64,000 nucleotides of DNA from Psychrobacter okhotskensis (GTDB lineage Bacteria > Pseudomonadota > Gammaproteobacteria > Pseudomonadales > Moraxellaceae): the NCBI RefSeq assembly GCF_013248965.1, contig NZ_JABRVQ010000008.1:62001-126000 (forward strand), in the 5' to 3' direction. A program made the translations under genes and the position numbers. Shown one piece after another: positions 56,990-64,000 of this stretch. The stretch's first letter is position 1. Every line of letters begins with the position of its first letter. Below the pieces are notes generated by a model. It did not search any database. It saw nothing but the letters and a program-made list of their open reading frames with translations, and was not told the DNA's origin.

Positions 56990-57580
56990 TTACAAGGACT
57001 GGTCATCATATATGGCCAGTTTTTTTGGATGAAAATCTAATCTACTACGTTGCTGATAGCTTACAGGTCGAGACCAATCAGCTGCTATCTTTGGCACACT
57101 CTGTCCAGCTTCAATCATCTTAGCTGCTGTTATCCAGCCAGCATGACCGACAGCTAGTATTGATGTGTTGTCTTGTACGGCTGAAGCTTTATTTAACCAG
57201 CCTTCAACACGGTCAAATAACTCCTGCAAACTTTCCCCATTATCGGGCGCAAAGTCTGCAAAATTATCACACCAGTCATCAATCTCTTGCTTTGCGATTT
57301 GCTCCCAAGGTCGGCCATCCCATTCGCCAAAATCAATCTCAGCAAGCTCAGGCGAGACTTGACAGTGAAAACCTCGTTGCACTAATATCTGCCCAACTTT
57401 CAATGAGCGTTGTAATGGGCTTACCCAAATGACTTTAGGCAACTGATGCAAACGAGTAAAGCGCTGTATTTTATTAGCCAGACGCTTAATTTTGCGTTTA
57501 TCGACATTGATATCCGTCTGTCCGATGCAAAACCCATTAGCTGCAATAGGCTTTGGATGACGCCAGATATAAAGAACCAT
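56990..57580 (-). CDS. cobC: Histidine phosphatase, probable alpha-ribazole phosphatase CobC
   Basis: Removes the 5' phosphate of alpha-ribazole phosphate or cobalamin phosphate. The histidine-phosphatase motif is YIWRHPKPIA at the N-terminus, followed by GQTDINVD, WVSPLQRSLKVGQIL, the acidic EIDFGEWDGRPW block and ILAVGHAGWI with the second active-site His. RHP is usual for CobC-type rather than RHG of general phosphatases. It lies 35 bases after cobS on the same strand, which supports the cobalamin role. Confidence 0.87.
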   Translation of the reverse strand: MVLYIWRHPKPIAANGFCIGQTDINVDKRKIKRLANKIQRFTRLHQLPKVIWVSPLQRSLKVGQILVQRGFHCQVSPELAEIDFGEWDGRPWEQIAKQEIDDWCDNFADFAPDNGESLQELFDRVEGWLNKASAVQDNTSILAVGHAGWITAAKMIEAGQSVPKIAADWSRPVSYQQRSRLDFHPKKLAIYDDQSL

Positions 57581-57615
57581 TGATTGATTAGCCTTTTCTA
57601 AAGATTTCTTTTGAA

Positions 57616-58503
57616 TTATAAAAAAGGTATAGCCGCTGCCAAACCTGCATATATCGCAACTTCGCTAAGCTGTTGTGTCGCCCCTAGTCCATCACCCGTA
57701 TAGCCATCAAGACGCCTACGTAATAAGCGCCGCATATACTCAGTGGCAACTAAAGCCAACACTAAGGCCAATAGCCATTGAGCGATGCCAATCTGCTGTA
57801 TGGCATTAGGAAATATAACCATCATTAAAACGCCTGCCACCAGTAACCAGCCGCTACTGAACAATCCTTGTAACGCTGTCAGCTGCTGCGCCATAGGTTT
57901 GGCCTTGGCATGCTCTATCTCACCGCCATAAGGCAATAGAGCAAGCAGGCTAATACATAGCAAACGTGAAGCCGTATGTCCGATAATCAGTGCGACGATA
58001 GCCACCGATAATGACATGCTGGCTAATAAGGAAATCTTTAGCAGTAATGCTGACACCAAACCTAACACGCCATAGGTGCCCAAGCGCGAGTCTTTCATAA
58101 TAGTCAGCGTGCGCTCGCGAGTCAGACCACCACCCAAACCGTCGCAGCTATCTGCAAGACCATCTTCGTGAAAAGCGCCCGTAAGCTTAATCCCAAAAGC
58201 CGTACTCAGTACTGCAGCAACTAGAGGCGTAAATAAAATACTACCGAGCCAAAACACGCCAGCGCAAAGTAACCCAACCAACAAACCGACTGCGGGGAAA
58301 TGACGGCTGCTCTCGTGTAGCCACTGCGGATTATAGTTTTTGAATGACGGTACAGGCAATCGTGTCAAAAACTGAGTGGCAACCAGTAATAATAGCCATT
58401 CATGCTTTATAAATTGCCCAACACTTAGTTTAGACAATGACTGCTGTGAAGGCTCTGGTTGATTTGATAGCTTTTTTGATTCTTGCTTTAGTGGCTTTGA
58501 CAT
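57616..58503 (-). CDS. cobS: Adenosylcobinamide-GDP ribazoletransferase CobS
   Basis: Inner-membrane enzyme joining adenosylcobinamide-GDP and alpha-ribazole to make cobalamin. The 295-residue protein has several membrane helices and the diagnostic FTRLPVPSF start and FHEDGLADSCDGLGGG motif followed by RERTLTIMKDSRLGTYG. The first 30 residues are polar. The ATG overlaps the cobT stop (TAATG), indicating coupling. Confidence 0.95.
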   Translation of the reverse strand: MSKPLKQESKKLSNQPEPSQQSLSKLSVGQFIKHEWLLLLVATQFLTRLPVPSFKNYNPQWLHESSRHFPAVGLLVGLLCAGVFWLGSILFTPLVAAVLSTAFGIKLTGAFHEDGLADSCDGLGGGLTRERTLTIMKDSRLGTYGVLGLVSALLLKISLLASMSLSVAIVALIIGHTASRLLCISLLALLPYGGEIEHAKAKPMAQQLTALQGLFSSGWLLVAGVLMMVIFPNAIQQIGIAQWLLALVLALVATEYMRRLLRRRLDGYTGDGLGATQQLSEVAIYAGLAAAIPFL

Positions 58504-59570
58504 TAGTTATTTTGCTCACTAATACCCGCCTCACTAAAGCTTGCCATCTCATTGATAATGGCACAAGCTGACTGCAATAGCGGGTATGCAAGCGCGGCCC
58601 CACTACCCTCGCCCAAGCGCATACCCATATTGAGTAATGGCTCAGCATTCAGCAGCTTTAATAAATGCGCATGCCCCGGTTCAACCGAATGATGGGCAAA
58701 GATAGCATATTGAGCAACACCGGGCGCTAGGCGCTCAGCAGCCAACAACGCGCTACTAGCAATGAAACCATCGATTAATAAAATGCGGCGCTCACTGGCG
58801 GCCTGAATCAGCGCCCCTGCCATCATAGCAATCTCAAGCCCGCCTAATGCCGCAAGTATATCAAATGGCGCTTGCACTTCACTGTGCCGCGCTAATACTT
58901 GCGTTAAAATATCTGTCTTATGCTGTAGCCCTGCATCATCAAGACCAGTACCACGACCAATACAATCAGCAATTGCTACATTACCCAATCGTGCCAATAA
59001 AAGACTCGCCGCTGAAGTATTACCGATACCCATCTCACCGACAATTAATAGGTTGCCAACCATATCCTTTACTACGTTCATACCGTTTTCTAGCGCAGCT
59101 AAGCATTCCTGCTCTGTCATGGCAGGTTCTGTTAGCGCATCTCGGCTACCATGACGGACTTTGTAATCGAGCAATTGTGGATGGTCTTTAAAAGGAGAAC
59201 TGGCAAAGTCTGCATCTACACCAGCGTCGACTACCTTTAGCTCGATATTGTGCTGACGCGCCAAAACGTTGATAGCAGCACCGCCCTGCAAAAAGTTATA
59301 AACCATCTGCGCAGTGACCGCACTAGGATACGCGGATGTGCCATGCTTGGTTAGACCGTGATCGGCGGCAAACACTCGAATCTGTGGTTGGGTAATATTC
59401 GGTGTAAGCGTCCCTTGGATCATGCCCAATTGCAGTGCCAGTGTCTCTAAGCGACCCAGTGCGCCAAGTGGTTTGGTTTTTAGATCTATAATTTGTTGTA
59501 GCTGCTGACGTAGGTCATTGTTTTCTATATTGGCAATAGTGGGCGCAGTAAATGTGATCAAGGCAATCAT
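58503..59570 (-). CDS. cobT: Nicotinate-nucleotide:dimethylbenzimidazole phosphoribosyltransferase CobT
   Basis: Makes alpha-ribazole phosphate from dimethylbenzimidazole and nicotinate mononucleotide. Signature segments are KTKPLGALGRLETLALQLG, VFAADHGLTKHGTSAYP, VGEMGIGNTSAASLLL and LGEGSGAALAYPLL, whose Glu is the catalytic base. The 355-residue length is typical. The ATG lies right after TTTAGG; a downstream start is possible. No cobU is present and no cobalamin riboswitch fits in the 109-base gap upstream. Confidence 0.95.
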   Translation of the reverse strand: MIALITFTAPTIANIENNDLRQQLQQIIDLKTKPLGALGRLETLALQLGMIQGTLTPNITQPQIRVFAADHGLTKHGTSAYPSAVTAQMVYNFLQGGAAINVLARQHNIELKVVDAGVDADFASSPFKDHPQLLDYKVRHGSRDALTEPAMTEQECLAALENGMNVVKDMVGNLLIVGEMGIGNTSAASLLLARLGNVAIADCIGRGTGLDDAGLQHKTDILTQVLARHSEVQAPFDILAALGGLEIAMMAGALIQAASERRILLIDGFIASSALLAAERLAPGVAQYAIFAHHSVEPGHAHLLKLLNAEPLLNMGMRLGEGSGAALAYPLLQSACAIINEMASFSEAGISEQNN

Positions 59571-59679
59571 CCTAAAGGTTATAAATGAAACAGGAGACTA
59601 TGGTAGCAGATTATCCAATTTATAATGATATGATTGGCCTAATTGCACAATTCCAACTCGCATAATCGTAGAGTATTTC

Positions 59680-60816
59680 ATGAAAATTTTAATCGCCCCT
59701 GACTCATTTAAAGAAAGCCTAGAAGCATTGGATGTCTGCCACGCTATCCAGTCTGGATTCAGTCAAGTGTTTCCTGACGCTGACTATAAGCTGCTACCCA
59801 TGGCAGATGGCGGTGAAGGAACTTCTGCAGTATTGTCTTATGTACTAGGTGGGCGCTGGAAAAACGTGGTGGTGAACGATCCACTCATGCGACCAATTAC
59901 TGCCAAGTACCTGCTATTAAAAAATGAGACAGCCGTAATTGAAATCGCTCAAGCCTGTGGTCTGCATTTATTAACGACTGAAGAAAGAAATCCATTAATT
60001 ACGAGTAGTTACGGCGTTGGCGAACTTATTGCGGATGCTTTAGATGAAGGCGTTAAACGCATCATTATCGGTCTGGGCGGTAGTGCCACCAACGATGCCG
60101 GTCTTGGTATGTTGATGGCGCTTGGCATGACGTTTCATGATAGTGACGACAATACGTTAGCCCAAGGCGGCGGCGCGCTGGCCAACTTGCAACGATTAGA
60201 TGCGACAAACTTCCATACTAGTGTGCTGGAGACAGTATTTGAAGTAGCCTGTGATGTCACCAACCCTTTATGTGGCGAGTTGGGTGCCAGTGCAATATTT
60301 GGCCCTCAAAAAGGCGCCAGCCCGCAACAAATCAATGATTTGGATAAAGCGCTAACGCATTTTTCGAGTGTATGTGAGCAACATGGCTATCAGAATTACC
60401 AAGACATAGCGGGTGCTGGTGCTGCAGGTGGTCTTGGCTATGCGTTAATGAGCTTTTGCCAAGCTGAGTTAAAATCAGGCTTTGATGCAGTGGCAAAAGT
60501 TACCAACTTATCACAGCATATTGCAAATGCTGATCTGATTATTACTGGCGAAGGTAAGCTTGACGTGCAGTCTGCTATGGGCAAAGTAGCTAGCGGTATT
60601 AGTCAACTCGCCAAGTCTAGTCACAAACCTGTGATTGCTATTTGTGGTAGCGTTGACGGACTCAACCCTGCTCAGACCAGCCAATTCGATGTTGTCATGC
60701 CTAGTATTCAAAAATTAGATTCTATTGATAAGGTATTTAAAAACGCTTATAAAAATATCGAAACGACTGCGGTCAATATTGCCGCAGCGATACGCTTGGG
60801 TCAAAGTATGAAGTAG
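59680..60816 (+). CDS. Glycerate kinase (GarK/GlxK type)
   Basis: Phosphorylates D-glycerate, probably to 2-phosphoglycerate as known for this family. The N-terminus IAPDSFKESLEALDVCHAI, the GGEGTSAVL segment, GLGGSATNDAGLGMLMALG and the C-terminal ADLIITGEGKLDVQSAMGK block are family hallmarks. The 378-residue length fits. It is divergent from the cob genes with a 109-base gap. Which of garK or glxK it matches best cannot be decided from context. Confidence 0.93.
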   Translation: MKILIAPDSFKESLEALDVCHAIQSGFSQVFPDADYKLLPMADGGEGTSAVLSYVLGGRWKNVVVNDPLMRPITAKYLLLKNETAVIEIAQACGLHLLTTEERNPLITSSYGVGELIADALDEGVKRIIIGLGGSATNDAGLGMLMALGMTFHDSDDNTLAQGGGALANLQRLDATNFHTSVLETVFEVACDVTNPLCGELGASAIFGPQKGASPQQINDLDKALTHFSSVCEQHGYQNYQDIAGAGAAGGLGYALMSFCQAELKSGFDAVAKVTNLSQHIANADLIITGEGKLDVQSAMGKVASGISQLAKSSHKPVIAICGSVDGLNPAQTSQFDVVMPSIQKLDSIDKVFKNAYKNIETTAVNIAAAIRLGQSMK

Positions 60817-60916
60817 CTGTTAATACGTCTCAATTACTACTCGATGATAACCGCAAGCAACAATATAAAGCCAATTTCTTGACTATCAATCAATGGGCGC
60901 TACTCATTCCAAAGCG

Positions 60917-60959
60917 CGCCCATTTAGAGCCCTATCGGTTTAATTGAGGACGTGCTCTA
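60917..60959. repeat. Right-end remnant of the TAGGGCGTGTC-type element
   Basis: GCCCATTTAGA...CTATCG...TTAATTGAGGACGTGCTCTA matches the right end of the 56263-56426 element. It supplies the stop codon of the adjacent small membrane protein gene. Confidence 0.6.
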
Positions 60960-61214
60960 ATATCCAACAGCTGACTGCATTGGCATTAGCATAGCGCCTA
61001 TAATCAATAACGGGATGGCGATTAAGGTTTTCAAAAATGGAGACTTGGTCTTTTCCCATCTGGTAAAAACGAAATACAAATTAGCAAAAGGTACAAATAA
61101 GTACATGAGTCCCCAAGCAGTCGACTCTTGAAAGGCAATGATAATCAACTTAATCCCGTAAATTATACATATAATTAAAGCGATAAAAAATAAAGCAATT
61201 CCTACGATTCCCAT
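60957..61214 (-). CDS. Small membrane protein of unknown function
   Basis: An 85-residue protein with two or three hydrophobic segments: IVGIALFFIALIICIIYGIKL, GLMYLFVPFANLYFVF and LIAIPLLIIGAMLM. A GAGGAG ribosome site eight bases before the ATG supports translation. The stop codon and last base or two lie in the end of a miniature-element remnant, so the C-terminus may be altered from an ancestral form. No family recognised. Confidence 0.65.
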   Translation of the reverse strand: MGIVGIALFFIALIICIIYGIKLIIIAFQESTAWGLMYLFVPFANLYFVFTRWEKTKSPFLKTLIAIPLLIIGAMLMPMQSAVGY

Positions 61215-61569
61215 ACTGCACTCCTCAAAGACATCTTTATGTAAAGTAAACTATCAGATTTATTGCTGAAACATAATAACAGCTGACTTAGAGAATGTAT
61301 AATAATATTAGACATATGTGCAACAAATTTAATCGAGCTTACTTATCGATATTACTTTTCACTGACTATATATTCTTTGACTTTGGCGTCGTACAGGTTG
61401 CAAGCATTAAGCACAAAACAATAGATATTAAGAAATCCGCTAAAAAAGCGGCTTATTCATACTACTGAATGTTAGAAAGTACGGTTAACTTTAGCGATCT
61501 GACAAATAAAAAAGGACACAATATTGCTATCATGCCCTCTTTATTCATACCTATATTACAATCAGTCTA
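61215..61569. other. Intergenic region between small membrane protein and RidA genes
   Basis: It is AT-rich and holds the promoter of the small membrane protein gene and a weak hairpin CCGCT/AGCGG at 61437-61451 that could end the RidA transcript. Nothing else was seen. Confidence 0.5.
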
Positions 61570-61911
61570 TTACTCAGCCGCGATGGCTATCATCTCAACC
61601 AGTAGTTCAGGACGCGCCAATGCTGACTCGCCACAAGCACGCGCGGGCGGCTGGATACCCTCAAACCAGTTATCCCATACTTCGTTCATTTCGGCAAAGT
61701 CCGACATGTCTTTTATCCAGACTGTCACTGATAGCAGTTTTGACTTGTCGCTACCCACTTCTTCTAACAACGTTTGGATCTTTTCCAAACAAGTCAAGGT
61801 TTGTGCTTTGATGTCATCTTCCGCATTGCCTACTTGACCACACAAATAAACGGTCTGATTATGAACGACAATTTTACTCATACGCTGATTGCTATGTAGC
61901 TTTTTTATCAT
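61570..61911 (-). CDS. RidA-family protein (YjgF/YER057c/UK114)
   Basis: Predicted deaminase of reactive enamines/imines released by amino-acid enzymes. The 113-residue protein shows YLCGQVGNAEDDIKAQTLTCLEKIQTLL and PPARACGESALARPELLVEMIAIA, where the first Arg is the family's substrate-binding Arg. The ATG giving MIKKLHSNQR has AAGG eight bases upstream; a TTG five codons earlier is in frame. It follows the FAD dehydrogenase by 72 bases on the same strand. Confidence 0.9.
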   Translation of the reverse strand: MIKKLHSNQRMSKIVVHNQTVYLCGQVGNAEDDIKAQTLTCLEKIQTLLEEVGSDKSKLLSVTVWIKDMSDFAEMNEVWDNWFEGIQPPARACGESALARPELLVEMIAIAAE

Positions 61912-61983
61912 ATTGTATACCTTCAATTTATGAATTTAAGTCTTTGTTGAGCTATTCAGATATGCTGTTAATCTGATATGAGC

Positions 61984-63231
61984 TTAGTTAGAAAAACGTT
62001 GAGCGCTAAAGGGCGCTACATCTACCAGTACCGGCTTGTCATGAATCATCTCTTCAACCAAACGACCTGTCATCGGCCCTAATGTAAAGCCTTGATGACT
62101 GTGACCAAACGCAAACCATAGTTTGTCATGCTTGTCTGCAGGCCCAATAACTGGCTTCATATCCGGCATACAAGGACGTGATCCTGCCCACGCTTCGCTC
62201 TCAACCGCATCTTCTAATGGTAAGATTTTGCGAGCAAACTTCAATACCGTTTTTAATTGACCGAAGTTCTTTGGTGCATCCATTGTGGTCATCTCAGCAC
62301 CGGTCGTGATGCGAATCCCTTGCTGCATTGGCCCCATGACAAAGCCTTTATCCATATCAAACATACTGTGATTGATATTGTTTTTATCCGTCACTTTAAA
62401 GTGCTGATGATAGCCACGCATCGGGAACAAGGGTAAATTGTAGCCAAGTGGTTTGATCAAGTCATTAGACCAAGGGCCTGCTGCAATCACCAACTTATCA
62501 CTATAGTAAGTGTCATTATCAGTGATGACTTTCCAACCTTCACCGTCTTGCACGATTTCTTTTACATCACTCTCTTTTATCGTGCCCTGCATGTCTTGGA
62601 AGTTTTTCGCATAGGCTTTTACAAGCGAGCTTGGGTTTGACACTTGCCAAGAGTTTTTCCAATGAATTGCACCAACGAAACCTTCAAAATTGGCGCTAGG
62701 CTCCATGGCTTTTAATGCTTCAACGTCTAATACGTTATGCTCAACGCCTTGGTTACGAGCATCAATAGCAGAGGCAATCGCTTCTTTAAAGGTCTCCTCC
62801 GAGCGATGCAATTGCAACCAACCATCACGAGTAACTAGCTCATCAGCACCAGAGGCGCTAATCATGGTTTGATGCTCGCTGGTGCAATGCTCAATCAACG
62901 TCTGCCACTCTGCTTCTATTTTTTTGACAGAGGCGGGCGTAGAGTATTTCCAGTATTGTAAAAGCGCCTGATGATAACGCAAGATAGCTGGGATACGATA
63001 GCGAATATCCGTCCCTTGGTTGGGTAATACTCTGATCATCTCAGTCAACTGACGCGGAAATGGATGCGTATGAATCGCTTCGCGCTGGATGAGGCCTGCA
63101 TTGCCATATGAGGTCTCTGACCCGGGTAGCTTTTTGTCTAACAACAACACCTGCGAACCGTTCTTTTGTAGATGCCACGCAACTGAGGTGCCAACCATGC
63201 CTGCACCGATAACGATAACTTCATAGCGCAT
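61984..63231 (-). CDS. D-amino-acid dehydrogenase-like FAD oxidoreductase (DadA family)
   Basis: The 415-residue protein has the dinucleotide-binding GAGMVGTSVAWHLQKNG motif, then LLLDKKLPGSETSYGNAGLIQ, and the C-terminal SRPCMPDMKPVIGP...LWFAFGHSHQGFTLGPMTGRLV, typical of the DAO superfamily and of DadA. It would oxidise an amino acid or imino acid, giving an imine that the downstream RidA protein can hydrolyse. Substrate is unproven; 4-hydroxyproline or D-alanine are possibilities in the family. It begins the transcription unit. Confidence 0.9.
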   Translation of the reverse strand: MRYEVIVIGAGMVGTSVAWHLQKNGSQVLLLDKKLPGSETSYGNAGLIQREAIHTHPFPRQLTEMIRVLPNQGTDIRYRIPAILRYHQALLQYWKYSTPASVKKIEAEWQTLIEHCTSEHQTMISASGADELVTRDGWLQLHRSEETFKEAIASAIDARNQGVEHNVLDVEALKAMEPSANFEGFVGAIHWKNSWQVSNPSSLVKAYAKNFQDMQGTIKESDVKEIVQDGEGWKVITDNDTYYSDKLVIAAGPWSNDLIKPLGYNLPLFPMRGYHQHFKVTDKNNINHSMFDMDKGFVMGPMQQGIRITTGAEMTTMDAPKNFGQLKTVLKFARKILPLEDAVESEAWAGSRPCMPDMKPVIGPADKHDKLWFAFGHSHQGFTLGPMTGRLVEEMIHDKPVLVDVAPFSAQRFSN

Positions 63232-64000
63232 AACCTATCCTTTTCTTATGGTATTAATACAGAATGTCAAGTATGAGGACTTCACGAATAAGGTAGTAAT
63301 AGTAACGCATTGAGCTGAATATGAAACCCTTAACTAATAAATATTTTTGCTATTAAATACTTTTGGTTATAGGCATCTGATGAGAGGTAAATTGGTAGGA
63401 ATAATAAGGTCGTTAAATGAACATTTAATATGGAATTAGACTGTCAAACTATGAATTTAGTTAACTAATTGTAAGGCCTACCCTTCTATTAATATTAGAA
63501 GAAAATCTAAATAATTTTGATGTAATAAAACTATCTATGAATAGTACGATGCATACGTCAAATAAATTTAGGGTCTGTTGAACATTCAAATATTAGGACT
63601 GCTGATTGCTAAAATCGTCCCAAACCTTTTATCAAATCAGGCGTAAACCGACGATAATGTCGAGACCTTAGCTAGGTTTACAACAACGTTTGGGGTGATT
63701 TTAGTATCAGCCTTTCAGGGCAGAGCTATTTTTTGCCAATACATGGCGAAATTGTCTAACCTAGAATGACTGGGCGTCAAAAATTTCACTGCGCATTGTC
63801 TAAAAAATAGCCACTGCCAGTTCCACATTTGAATGTTCAACAGACCCTAACCTCATAGCGGATTTATACTGAGTTAACCGTGCAACGAACAGACTATAAT
63901 CTACCTGCAGTAATTATCAGCGACGATATCATGATTGATGTGCTTTCACAGACGATGGGACATTGGATAGTTTAAAAGTTAATTTGAGAAAAAAAGCTAT
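63232..64000. other. Window-end intergenic region
   Basis: It holds the dadA-like promoter, a dyad TTAGTTAACTAA at 63457-63468, the 283-bp mobile element, and 150 bases beyond it. Within those an open frame from GTG at about 63880 (VQRTDYNLPAVII) ends after about 30 codons; it may be a gene remnant. No complete gene was found. Confidence 0.5.
63568..63850. mobile_element. 283-bp MITE-like element with perfect 24-bp terminal inverted repeats
   Basis: The left end (63568-63591) begins TTAGGGTCTGTTGAACATTC and the right end (63827-63850) is its exact complement over 24 bases. A second inverted repeat lies inside: GCTGAT...CTAAAATC near 63601-63627 pairs with GATTTTAG...ATCAGC near 63695-63713. 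The outer TTA/TAA or TA may be target duplication. There is no open frame for a transposase, so movement would need one supplied elsewhere. Confidence 0.88.

Noticed and set aside
59571-59679. Cobalamin riboswitch upstream of cobT
   Set aside because: The gap is only 109 bases and shows no conserved B12-box-like segment.
63880-63980. Short GTG-started frame at the end of the window (about 30 codons)
   Set aside because: Too short and without ribosome site or family; mentioned only as a possible remnant.

Overview
The window looks like a chromosomal segment of a Psychrobacter-like member of the Moraxellaceae (Gammaproteobacteria). The evidence is protein-level resemblance, moderate G+C, and the chain rsmG-parA-parB-exbB-exbD-msbA-lpxK-kdsB-holB. 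No tRNA or rRNA gene, CRISPR array, prophage or intact transposase gene was seen.

Layout. (1) 1-9905, all minus strand: 16S rRNA methyltransferase RsmG, chromosome partitioning ParA/ParB, an ExbB/ExbD energiser, lipid A/LPS genes msbA, lpxK and kdsB, then holB. (2) 10284-15211, plus strand: a Lon-like AAA protease with a lysine-rich tail, a WYL-domain regulator and a TerD-family protein. (3) 15472-17735: a voltage-gated-type K+ channel with a CxxC tail, a small zinc-ribbon membrane protein and an OmpW porin. (4) 17869-22477, minus: pyruvate dehydrogenase aceE-aceF. (5) 23033-33862, plus: a five-gene export/surface cluster of DUF11-like and SdrD-B-like beta-sandwich proteins. It includes a 1770-residue protein that ends in a predicted outer-membrane beta-barrel. 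This is the best candidate here for an undescribed system. (6) 34089-40197, minus: TetR regulator, endonuclease/exonuclease/phosphatase-fold protein, sodium:solute symporter, glycine-zipper protein, glycerol kinase. (7) 40824-47300, plus: TolC-like, YihY, HlyD-like and two ABC-2 permeases, with no ATPase gene. (8) 47571-50714, minus: SthA transhydrogenase with a long N-terminal extension, a lipoprotein and the PEP-synthase regulator, divergent from ppsA (51315-53699). (9) 53839-56249, plus: a GYF-RDD membrane protein and rpsF-rpsR-rplI, with a probable S6:S18 autoregulatory RNA leader. (10) 56730-63231: a small orphan protein, cobT-cobS-cobC, glycerate kinase, a small membrane protein, and a RidA/FAD amino-acid dehydrogenase pair.

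Repeats between genes stand out. A 283-bp element at 63568-63850 has perfect 24-bp terminal inverted repeats. A roughly 164-bp miniature element sits between rplI and its terminator, with two fragments elsewhere (47421-47501 and 60917-60959). A 68-bp palindromic-ended repeat occurs twice (15367-15434 and 47339-47406; 65 of 68 bases identical), each copy just after a stop codon. Functional links visible in the gene order are the ppsR/ppsA regulator-target pair, aceE/aceF, the lower-ligand cobalamin genes, the RidA/dehydrogenase pair, and the secreted DUF11 proteins next to an outer-membrane barrel. All family assignments were made by reading the sequences; no database search was run.
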